Below are positions 54,361-64,000 of a DNA stretch of 64,000 nucleotides, in pieces. Every line of letters begins with the position of its first letter. The stretch's first letter is position 1. This DNA comes from Amia ocellicauda (Eukaryota > Chordata > Actinopteri > Amiiformes > Amiidae): the NCBI RefSeq assembly GCF_036373705.1, contig NW_027102660.1, forward strand, positions 124,001-188,000. The letters run 5' to 3'. Position numbers and translations under genes: made by a program. The notes under the pieces are model-generated. The model was not told the DNA's origin. It saw only the letters and a list, made by a program, of their open reading frames with translations, and made no database searches.

Positions 54361-55032
54361 TTATTTCCTTTTCTTTAGCACATACACTGCCGGCCAATCG
54401 GGCGGGCACAAACCTGTTCTGAGGCGAAAGTCTTCTGGGGTTTGTGTTTTTAAGTCCGCAATCAAGTACCCGTAGGGTTTTTTGGTGGCATCCTCAAATG
54501 CCTCCAAAAAGAACTTGGTCTGGTTAGGGTACATTTGACGAGCCAAGACGGTGACCTGTAGTTTATCTCTGGGGTTTTTAAAAAGAATTATATAATTGGC
54601 ATTTAAATTAATAGTGCGGCTTTTTTTACCTTGAAAAAATAGATTTTGAACTAAATAAATAATACTTAAATTCCTATGATGAGTGTACTTTGTGAAAGCT
54701 TTTTCCACTTCACTGTTGTCACCGGCCTGCTCCATCAGGTCATCAAGGATCACTAGATTAGTTTGACCGGGCGGGAACAAGTCATCGTCACACAACGAGG
54801 CGGGGAGACCTTGCACAAATTTCAGATTATTTTTTTTCGAAGCCAAATCATCGTAGAGAGGTTGCCAGCAAGAGTAACACCACACTATGTTGTCAAGAGC
54901 TTGGGACACGGTTGCGTCCACATCTTCTATGATGTTCTTTATAAGATAGCTCTTCCCCGAATTGGAGGGACCGGCTATAATACAGGAGAAAGGGTGTTGA
55001 AGTCTGTTATCAAAACCACCGCTAATATCCAT
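54361..55032 (-). CDS. Packaging ATPase (copy D)
   Basis: Open, 223 aa, with Walker A and B intact. Differs from A and C at a few positions (WCYSCWQPLY). Confidence 0.88.
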   Translation of the reverse strand: MDISGGFDNRLQHPFSCIIAGPSNSGKSYLIKNIIEDVDATVSQALDNIVWCYSCWQPLYDDLASKKNNLKFVQGLPASLCDDDLFPPGQTNLVILDDLMEQAGDNSEVEKAFTKYTHHRNLSIIYLVQNLFFQGKKSRTINLNANYIILFKNPRDKLQVTVLARQMYPNQTKFFLEAFEDATKKPYGYLIADLKTQTPEDFRLRTGLCPPDWPAVYVLKKRK

Positions 55033-58000
55033 AAGGCAGAGTGGTATAATCAGTCTTCAAGACTCTTTTATTGTACACCACCCTGAACCGTTTGTTTAGT
55101 GATCTATTTTCCAACGTGTACCCCTTTTTATTGCGATAGATCTGATTTCCGGCTGTAATAATCTCACGAGGAGGCGCGTCTTTCTCGGTTACAAAACTTT
55201 CTACCAGGGTCGTCAGAGACTTGATGTTAATGAGCTTGTTGTTACAATGTTTCAGAGTGAAACCCTTAACTTTCATACAGGTCTTACCCGCAGCCGTTCT
55301 GTATGCGTAAGTCTTAGGACCCCCTGAAACAAACTCCACTATGTGGTCCTGAGGATCTAGTTCGCTCGTTAACTCCCCAAGGTAGTCCCCGAGGGGAGGG
55401 ACCCAATCCCCTGGCCTGGTGACAAAGATTACAGAGTCAGTATCATGATAGAGCGTGCGTTCCTGCAACTGATCCATTAAGTTGTACAGTTCAAGCCGGG
55501 CGTAAGCCGTGGTAAAAACCGCTATGAAAACATTAACGTTCCCCTGTTTGGTGGGGAAATCTTTAGGGGCCCTCCACTGGACCTGTGCCACGTGGTCATT
55601 TAAGAATTGAAAGTGTGATACTGCATGTTGTTTGGAAAACATAAATTCTATAAACTGTTCAGGGGTTTTAATCATGGTTGTGTTTAGACGGTAATTTCTT
55701 TCCCCAAACTTACCTCACAGACTGTTTAAAATCAGTTTGGACATTTGTCTCTTGGCGGGGTTTACAGTTATGTTCCCCGGCTCTAGACGGATCTCTTCCT
55801 TTTCAAAATATTGATGAACGTATCGCTCTTTGGCCGCGGAGTCAACACACCATGAGGGATAGCCCGATGCCTCCTGTTTCCCTTTCAGATGGGTCATAAT
55901 GTAATCAGCAAAAAGAGTATCAGGTTTTTCAGAAAAATGCCAAACCTCATACACCTTACCGACTCTGTAACCTTTCTCCACCGCCTTGTCAAGCTCAATG
56001 CTACACCAGACACCCGTCAGCGCTCTCTCTTCATCACTGTGCAGACAAGAGGTAGTTTGATTTTCAGTTTCCACACACGTTCTACACAGAGGGAACATCA
56101 ATTTTCCCGAACACCTGTAAGGCAACACGGGTAAGAACAGCTCACGAGGAGGGTACATGGTGACTTTGATCAAACCAAAGAAATGTCCGATTTTGAGAAA
56201 GTCACGATAAACAATGGTTGGACGCCCCACCGGGTACATTTTGGTCTTGTTGACATAAGGGTACAGACTGGTGAAATCATAGTAATCTACTCTCTCACCC
56301 TCCTTTACCTCATAATGTAAACAGAGGGCGTTGGTACGACCCCCAAATAACGCATCCCGGGGCTCTAGACGTTCAGGAAAGTCCAAGGTTTCCATAAACC
56401 GTTGTACCCCCGCATCCTGTTGCTTCAGGGTCGTCCACTCGTGTTCCCAAATCACCAGCACGTTCAAACCATAGGTGTTTTTTAAAGTTTCAATTCGTTC
56501 CTGGAAATCATAGTACATATCACCGCAGAGTTTTTGTGTTACGGGGTTAAAGGTGTTTGGGTCGAAGCACTGAGGACAGCCATGGTAAATACAACCAGCA
56601 AACTCATAAGCGGTACGCCGCCCGGACACGTCGCTAAAACCGTCTAAGTAGTAAGGCCCCATTTTGACTTTCCCTTGATTTAAAGCATGTCTGATGAAGA
56701 TGTTATCCCGGGCACTCAGGTATTCCAGCCACTGTATGGAGACAGTCGAAAAGTTCTTTTGTCTAGCACGATAGTTGTCAGAAGTGGTGACCACTATAGT
56801 GTTTTTCTGCAAGAAATTGGACCGATACATTTTCATGCAGAGAGACGCTATGGTCACACTTTGCAAAGGGTCGAGACCTGATGTGTTGATAACCTCGGCG
56901 CAGAAACGCACACAGGCTTCTTTAAGGATCACCACATCATTTTTACAATAAGCGGCCATCTCTTCTCGGTATTGTACCATTTAAAGAATTCGTCCCTCTC
57001 ATGAGACATCATAGTATCAACCCCATAATAAGAGGCGGGCGGGTAGGACCCTCGATAATTTTGAGTGTCCTTAGTATTAAAAAAATGGCAGAACCAACCT
57101 TTCTTCTGAGCCTCAAAACCCAGAGCCTTAGGCAAAGCGCTCAATTTAATGGGGAGGAAATTTAACGAGTCTATGTAACGTTAGTTGAAAGCTTCGTCGG
57201 TGAAACACATGATCTTGCTACCCTGAGCTATTATTTTTGGGGTCACCCCATTTTCCACCAGATACTTCATCAAAATGTAAGAATCATAACCCTTAGCATT
57301 GTGGGCAATAAATGTGTAATTGAGGTATTTTGGACCGCGATACCGCGTAATGATTTCCCTGACACAACTCTCACCGCTAGCTGACCACTCACGATCCAAC
57401 ATGTCAATACAGTGTATATAATTAGCAACGTGGACCCCGTTTTCTTGCCGGCATTCAAAAGCAAAAAAGACATACCGGTTGTGCGGCGGCTCCTTTTTAA
57501 CCGGCTGAATAAAGCACTGGTGTTCGGACCCCGGGGTTAAATCAGCATTACAGATCCTGCATCTCGGCTCCAGACATTTGTGTGGTTTAACCTCATGAAA
57601 ACGGTACTGGAGGCAACACTGCGGGCAATATTTAGTTTGATCACAATAACTCAGTTTTTTAACCCCCTCAGCAGCGGCCCTCTGTACCTTATGCTCGGAA
57701 AAACAGAACGCAGAGAGACAAATCCTTAAGCAATCTTTTCATCGGATGGTAGGGGCCAAACCCTTACAACATTGGGGATTGAATCAGACGTTACAGTAAC
57801 CGTCACAGCGGTGCTTAAGCTTATCATTGAAGGCCTTATAACAACAATGACAAACATACGAACAACCCAAAAAAGCCGTCAAACTCTTTATTCCAAAGTA
57901 ATGACTATCACTTAGGAAGAGAAACAGTGTCTGTGTATGGGTTTCAGGATGTGTCTGAAATTTCACAAATACTTCCTTTACCTCACAACGGTACCACACA

Positions 58001-58335
58001 ACAATTTTTAAAGACAACAACTCCTCAAACTTGGTGATGTCTGAAAAGGCAACCATCTGTTGAGAGTTTAAGCCGGCCCTCTGATGAAGCATTAAAGCCT
58101 CTTGCAGAGCTTGGGGTTCAGGCATGTCGGGGGTGAGTAATTTTATTAAACTGTAAGCAAAACAGAGCTTATTGTCCCCACTGGAACTCACCACTAATTG
58201 CCTGAGCTTGGTCCTAATTATGTCGTTCTTCAAGCATTTCGACAGTCTTCTAAGCACCCCACCCTCAGGGTTACGAACCACATTCATTACCAGAGACAGA
58301 CTTTCATCAGCTATGATGGCTGCGTTACTTTGCAA
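55022..58335 (-). pseudogene. DNA polymerase B, multiply broken (copy D)
   Basis: TGA at 57784-57786 in the Cys-rich region; shared TAA at 57181-57183; a deletion near 56970 that shifts the frame before Exo III; TGA at 55715-55717 inside motif B (Trp codon of NSLWGKF). Exo I Asp codon changed to Ala, as in A. Confidence 0.88.
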
Positions 58336-59108
58336 TAACGCTTCGATTTTAGCCAGATGTCTAAATTATCTCCACTCAGCATTACAGATAGGTTGCTAAA
58401 CAAATCATCCCCTCTGAGTTCTAACTGTACAACATCTCGAGGTCTGACCCTTTCAGCAACCTGTTCAAGCATTTTCTGCAAGGCCTCGTATATGTTGACA
58501 AATATTTCTGCATAATTGTCACAATTTAAAAGTTCTGCAAAATTAAAACGCTGAATCATTTCAAAATTGTTATAGGCCGGTCTATCTATAATCACGGGAT
58601 CACTGGTACTCTTGGACACATCATCATTTTGAACAAAGCCTTCACCCCCTACATTCTCACAGAGCATGTCCTCCACAGCCTTATCAGTCTCAGAACCCTC
58701 CAAATTCCAAACACCCCCACTGCTGACATCTACAAAACCCCCTTTTTGAGGAGGCTCATTTAAAGCCTGTAAAAGTCCTTCAAAGATATCCAACCGGTTA
58801 ATGTCAAGACCCTCCTCTATAGTGATGGCTGCTTCTGCCGCCATCCTGTGTTCTAATTGTTTCAAATCATTTATAATAGGGGCAGAATTTGGTCGGGGTA
58901 GCTCCTCCAAAGCCTCCACCATTTCAAACAAATCGGGGTGAACTAGGGGGTGAACCTCTATAAGCGCTACCGGTGGGAGGTGGTTATTTAGATCATTGAC
59001 CATCTGTAACAGGTCGGGGTTCACCGGTAATTCTGTTAATTCACATTCTATCGGTGGTAATTGGGGGTTATTTAAATCATTTATCATTTGTAATAGTTCC
59101 AGGTTCAT
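58311..59108 (-). CDS. Leucine-repeat protein (copy D)
   Basis: Open from the ATG at 59106-59108, with the three repeats intact. Confidence 0.65.
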   Translation of the reverse strand: MNLELLQMINDLNNPQLPPIECELTELPVNPDLLQMVNDLNNHLPPVALIEVHPLVHPDLFEMVEALEELPRPNSAPIINDLKQLEHRMAAEAAITIEEGLDINRLDIFEGLLQALNEPPQKGGFVDVSSGGVWNLEGSETDKAVEDMLCENVGGEGFVQNDDVSKSTSDPVIIDRPAYNNFEMIQRFNFAELLNCDNYAEIFVNIYEALQKMLEQVAERVRPRDVVQLELRGDDLFSNLSVMLSGDNLDIWLKSKRYCKVTQPS

Positions 59109-59291
59109 TGGGACATCAGAGGAGTTCACAACAGGGCCGGGGATGTTCTCTCGGGAAGGTCTTTTTGGGGCCCTAGCTTGTTCATAATCCTTTAGTTTGT
59201 GAGTTCTTTTACCAAGTCAGGACATTTTTTAATTTATTTTTTATTTTTCCAACAACCCACAATAGTAAGGCGTTTTGTGTCTATTAAAACA

Positions 59292-59874
59292 TTAAATACG
59301 GTACAATTCGTTAGTAAGGGTATTAATAAGGGTGTTTTGGCTCTCTATCACCAGGTTTTGCCCCACTAACACAAGTCTTTGATTTTGTAACAAAGTATGT
59401 AGCAACTCATGCCGACCTTCAGGAAGAAGCTCCGGGGGCTGGTGGCCTGGCTCAGCTTCAAAGGATGGTCGCTCCGGTAAATCTCGGTCGAAGGAGGCAA
59501 GGAGCGAGTGTATACTCATGGACGGAGACCAAGAAGGCCTTTGCGGTGACACCCTGGCCAAGCGCGGGGTACTGTTCCGCGTTTCTGTAGCCAAGAAACG
59601 GGTCTGGGGGGACGGAACCAGGAACCAGGCCGTCGTTGGGTGGTGTGTCAGCCCTGACTGACGGCGACCCCTGAGGTTGTTGGATGCCTGTATTTGTTCC
59701 GCCCGACAATGCGGCGGGCTGAATCTGGGGTGTTGAATTACCCCCAGAAGGCTGTGGCCTGAGTAGATGTTGGGGGGTCTCCAAGACCACCGTGGGGGAT
59801 CCTCTCGGTGATCTCACCGGGAAAGATGTTTGATCCCACTTAGACGGGGTAATTGTCATCAATAGCTCATTCAC
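59292..59874 (-). pseudogene. Pro/Ser-rich 193-aa protein gene, frameshifted (copy D)
   Basis: A small duplication/insertion (GGAACCAGGAACCAGG near 59614-59630) adds 1 nt net and splits the gene into two frames (59292-59594 and the 5' part). Confidence 0.72.
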
Positions 59875-60405
59875 AGAATGACTATCCCAAGAGTCTTGGG
59901 AAGAATAAAAATATACATTACATTTACATCTTTAAACGGCGACAGAAATCAAACTTAAAACAACATGTCCAGGACATTCAAAACCTTTAGCTTTTTTAGA
60001 CCTTTGAAAATAGCCTTAGACATTCACTACAACGCCTTATTATTTACAGACAATATATTTATTAGGACTTGATAATAAATGTAAAACAGAGAAGCCGCTG
60101 TAAATAAACTGTTTCTTAAATGTTTCTTTAAAAACTGTAATATTGTTAATAAAACACACACACACACAACAACATTTCATTTTTAAACGAACCTTCCAAG
60201 TGTAAACGCTTCCTGATCCCGGGACTTCCTGTTTCACAAACGTTTTCACGATCTGTTTAAATATTAAATACAATGAACACCTTCAAGCCTTTTCCTACAA
60301 CCACTTTAAAACAGAAGTATAATAGCGGGAGATAAGCCAAACAACTTACTAAACCCTTTCGGACGGCTTTACTTCCTAACCAGACGGTACGGCAATCGGT
60401 CATTT
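59875..60405. other. Conserved AT-rich stretch without a supported gene (copy D)
   Basis: Equivalent to 6006-6536, with the same CA repeat and donor-like site. Confidence 0.45.
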
Positions 60406-61333
60406 CTAAACACGTTCCCCAGAAACAAGCCTAGACCTGTCCGGACTTCTAAAGATCTTTCCCAGAACCCCCCGCCCTACAGGAAACGGTCACCCATCGC
60501 TTAAATATTAGCCCTCAACGGGCAAACAAAGCCCTTTTAAAAACATTAAAGTTTGAAAGATCTTACTTACCTCCACAGAATAATCGTTTCTTATGTTTTT
60601 CGGCTGGTTTAGCTTTTTGCACCGCTGTGAAGGTAAGAGACATGTTTAACCTTTAACCACACCGCTTTATAAAAAGCTTTAACCTCTAACAGGCTGCAGA
60701 TATATACTCACAGCTATCAGATACCGGGGCTGACGGCCTTTCAGATTCTTGAAAGGTTACGGTTCTCGAAGGTAAAACGAAACAAGCCCTCGATGTGGAA
60801 GGCCTTTCGTTGTCTCGAACCACATTTCTTAATACTGTTAGACAGGATAATTTTTTTAAATTAACAAAACTGGACTCAAACATCTTACAGAATCGTTATA
60901 CAAACAAACAGGGGTTTAGTTCTTACCCGGTCGGCAGACAGCCTGTCTAGGGATAACCACTTCTCTTGGTCGATCCTCGGAGACATTAATCACAGGCCTT
61001 TCGATAGTTTCTGTGTAATTAAAGAGACCGGCATTAATATATATTAAAACGTTTTCATAACTCTAATGAGCCGCTTCAAAACCACACACACCCATGCATA
61101 AGAACCCATGAGCGCAAACACAAAATTCTTACCGTCGTTGTTCCAGATGATCTCCTCAGCGTTGGAAATGAACTCCTGTTGACTGGCTGAAAAATAATTT
61201 TACAGAACTTAAAACAGATGTTATAGCCTTATTTACAATACATGCACACAACACGCTCTGAGTCAATGAAAATAATCTGAAGACTTGCCTAAAAACTCGT
61301 TTAAATCGAATCGCTGATGTTGTTTCCGGACAT
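60406..61333 (-). pseudogene. Six-exon spliced gene, frameshift in exon 1 (copy D)
   Basis: Exons 61289-61333, 61133-61186, 60927-61010, 60712-60834, 60571-60624, 60406-60476. Splice sites as in B; the same 1-nt deletion in exon 1 as in B. Confidence 0.6.
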
Positions 61334-61908
61334 TGTTGATCTTTAGTCTTAAATCGAAAGGTAAGTATGAGTCTGTCGAGCTGAAGACCAGACCTTCATA
61401 CTTATACTGATGGCCACATGCCGGATCTGCTTGTAAGGCATTGTTCTGGTCTGGCCTTTGTGCCGCCCTGTTACCAATTAACATATCAAAACCAACCAAT
61501 AAAATGACACTGCATCAAATTTCAAATAGAAACCAAGATGGAGACGATCTCTCTCCTCTCTACTCTAAACTTTTATTAGAACCTTTTGGTCTCTCAAAAA
61601 AACATTTTTAAGCATCAAGACCTATAGTCAACAACCACTAAGAATATTTCAGGCCTTTATAAGCACTAAAAAACAACCTGAGCCTAGAAAATAACTATAA
61701 AGATCTAAAATAACTAGCGCTTTTACAGTGATTTTTTTTTTTTTTTAATAGCGATGCTTTGTTTGGTATTAAACAAGTCACAAACTACTCAGAACAGCGT
61801 TTATCCCCGCAAAAGAGATATTTGGGTTTATTTTACAAAGCTTATAAATTATATAGGTTAAAAGTATTCTGAATGTTTTGATATCACACGCCATACCAAC
61901 TGTTGTCT
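61334..61908. other. Truncated right subterminal region (copy D)
   Basis: Same content and same junction (CTGTTGTCT to TCTACACC) as 25676-26249 in B. No gene. Confidence 0.6.
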
Positions 61909-62205
61909 TCTACACCTTACGGTAGCAACAAATCTAACTACTGCTTTACTTTAACAATAATAATGACGGCGACCACGATGACAACAAGAACAACAACAAC
62001 AAGAACAACAACAACAACATCATCATCATCATCATCATCAGATTTTAATTAAAAGTGGCTACACCAGCGTTTACAATTTCAACCTGTCGACGGACGGACG
62101 CTCTGAGTGCATCGATTGCGGGCACTCCAATGAAGAAAAGACACCCACCGCCTCCGGGGAACCACGAGGGCAAGCATGACGAAAAGGGCCAGCCCACAGT
62201 AGGCT

Positions 62206-62277
62206 GTTTCCGCCCGGTTTCGAACCGGGGACCTTTCGCGCGTTAGGCGAACGTGATAACCGCTACACTACGGAAAC
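62206..62277 (-). tRNA. tRNA-Val (anticodon AAC)
   Basis: 72 bp with full acceptor, anticodon (TTCGC-CTAACGC-GCGAA) and T arms, and B box GGTTCGAAACC. A TTTT lies about 25 nt downstream on the - strand. Confidence 0.9.
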
Positions 62278-63150
62278 TGACACTGCTGCCTCTTGCTTCA
62301 AATGGTTACCGTTAAAGCCTGCTGGTAAAACGGGCTCAGGTGTTTCAGGTCGGCTAGGCTGTGAGATGTCGTCTGAAGTGCGGCGAAAGGATGCCATTTT
62401 CACTAACCTGTTTGGCATTGCTAAAGGGCACATCAGGACACTTCGGAAACTCTTTTAAAGGCAGGACGCCCTGCGCTCTGACAGTGCCTGCACTTAGCCC
62501 AACAAGGTGATGCTGAATGGCTTGTTCAAACGTCTGGTGGTCTTCCTTCACCACCAGACTATCAGAGCTATTGTGCCTTCTACACCTTACGGTAGCAACA
62601 AATCTAACTACTGCTTTACTTTAACATTAATAATGACGGCGACTACGACGACAACAAGAATAACAACAAAAACATCATCATCATCAGATTTTAATTAAAA
62701 GTGGCTACACCAGCGTTTACAATTTCAACCTGTCGACGGACGGACGCTCTGAGTGCACCGATTTCGGGACACTTCGGAAACTCTTTCAAAGGCAGGACGA
62801 CCTGCGCTCTGACAGTGCCTGCGTTTAGCCCAACAAGGTGATGCTGAATGGCTTGTTCAAACGGCTGGTGGTCTTCCGTCACCACCAGACTATCAGAGCT
62901 ATACTGCGCCTTCAACTAGATAAGAGTAACAGCAATGTCGCCGATCCTGCTACGGTCGTATTGTAACAGCAACAACATGTATCGATTTTAAAAGTGTCAG
63001 TTCCAGTGCCTCACAAAGCTACCCTTCTGCGATCGTTTGTTCTCAAGGTCAGGATTTCTTGCCACTCCGAGGAAGAGAAAACGACGGCCGGCCTTGGAGC
63101 AGAGAGATGGCGACGGGTAACACGGCACTGGCACGCGTGCACCGCGGGTT

Positions 63151-63222
63151 GTTTCCGCCCGGTTTCGAACCAGGGACCTTTCGCGTGTGAGGCGCACGTG
63201 ATAGCCACTACACTACGGAAAC
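63151..63222 (-). tRNA. tRNA-Val (anticodon CAC), one stem mismatch
   Basis: As 26846-26917 but with a change in the anticodon stem (TGCGC opposite GCGAA). Promoter boxes are intact, so it may be transcribed. Confidence 0.75.
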
Positions 63223-64000
63223 CGACCCGTCCTGGTGTTTCAAATGGCTCCCATCGAAGCCGGCTGGTAAAACGCGCACAGGGGTTTCCCGTGGGCCAGC
63301 CTGTGAGATAAAGGTTTCTATTTTCACTGACCTATTTTGCATTGCTCAAGGGCACATCAGGACACTTTGGAAACTCTTTCAAAGGAAGAACGCCCTGAGC
63401 TATGACAAGACTTACACTTACCCCAACAAGGTGATGCTCAATGGCTTGTTCAAACAGCTGCTGCTCGTCTTGTGCCACCATCAGACAATCACAGAGCTAT
63501 TGTGCCTTCTACACCTTACGGTAGCTACAAATCTAACTACTGCTTTACTTTAACAATAATAATGACGGCGACCACGACGACAACAAGAAAAACAAGAACA
63601 ACAACAACAACAAGAACAAGAACAAGAACAACAACATCATCATCATCATCATCATCATATTTTAATTAAAAGTGGCTACACCAGCGTTTACAATTTCAAC
63701 CTGTCGACGGACGGACGCTCTGAGTGCACCGATTTCGGGACACTTAGGAAACTCTATCAAAGGCAGGTCGCCCTGCGCTCTGACAGTGCCTGCACTTAGC
63801 CCAACAAGGTGATGCTGAATGGCTTGTTCAAACGGCTGGAGGTCTTCCGTCACCACCAGACTATCAGAGCTATACTGCGCCTTCGACTACATAAGAGTAA
63901 CAGCAATGTCGCTGATCCTGCTACGGTCGTATTGTAACAGCTACAACATGTATCGATTTTAAAAGTGTGAGTTCCAGCGCCTCGCAAAGCTACCCTTCTG

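Larger units (their letters stand above)
46855..61908. mobile_element. Polinton/adintovirus-like element, copy D (both ends deleted)
   Basis: 15.1 kb. The left end has lost the TIR and the first ~40 codons of the first gene; the right end has the same deletion junction as B. Open: the 282-aa gene, integrase, protease, 111-aa protein, ATPase and leucine-repeat gene. Broken: the first gene, Bcl-2-like, penton, core, hexon, 247-aa, PolB and 193-aa genes and exon 1 of the spliced gene. Confidence 0.92.
61909..64000. repeat. Host spacer after D, continuing past the window
   Basis: Two tRNA-Val sequences, microsatellites (61971-62040, 62641-62687, 63571-63658) and a further unit start (near 63890) with an empty-type site. 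Closely similar to spacer B-C. The window ends inside this repeat, so the array may continue. Confidence 0.75.

Noticed and set aside
1-64000. A retrotransposon, suggested by the integrase and chromodomain
   Set aside because: No reverse transcriptase, gag or LTR; the integrase sits with PolB, ATPase, protease and capsid genes between TIRs.

Overview
The window is eukaryotic, most likely a vertebrate (a fish would fit, but I cannot confirm the species). It holds a tandem array of four closely related copies of one Polinton/Maverick-type element of the adintovirus kind. Copies are separated by 1.7-2.4 kb spacers that carry tRNA-Val genes. Copy A (1-8916) is cut by the window start. B is 10671-26249, C is 28249-44442 and D is 46855-61908. 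A fourth spacer runs to the window end.

The element (C, 16,194 bp, is the only copy with both ends) has terminal inverted repeats of about 185 bp and a 6-bp target duplication, CATAAG. The uninterrupted target sequence is still present in the spacers. From left to right on the + strand: a TIR with three TGACGTA sites; three early-type genes (an unrecognised 236-aa protein, a 282-aa protein with a Cys/His cluster, and a small protein with a Bcl-2 BH1-like segment); a poly(A) signal; a retroviral-type integrase with chromodomain; the penton-like minor capsid protein; a basic core protein; the hexon-like major capsid protein; and an adenain-type protease. Converging from the other end on the - strand: a spliced six-exon gene found here by reading splice sites, a Pro/Ser-rich 193-aa protein, a protein with three leucine-rich repeats, protein-primed-type DNA polymerase B, the packaging ATPase, a basic 111-aa protein and a 247-aa protein. 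The two gene sets meet at about 17.4-17.6 kb (B coordinates) at poly(A) signals on both strands. Together they are a virion morphogenesis, replication and integration set.

The copies are decaying. PolB has the same in-frame TAA in all four, and the penton gene changes frame at the same place in all three visible copies, so the progenitor of the array was probably already defective, unless these are recoding sites. Other lesions are private to a copy or shared in conflicting patterns (B=D, C=D, A=D). This points to duplication of large segments plus gene conversion rather than repeated new insertions. B and D share an identical right-end deletion, and the A-C and B-D distances are both about 35.5 kb, so the larger repeat is probably a two-element unit.

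The spacers hold tRNA-Val(CAC) and tRNA-Val(AAC) genes on the - strand, some intact and some decayed, with (CAA)n-(CAT)n microsatellites and a roughly 0.7-1 kb repeated host unit.
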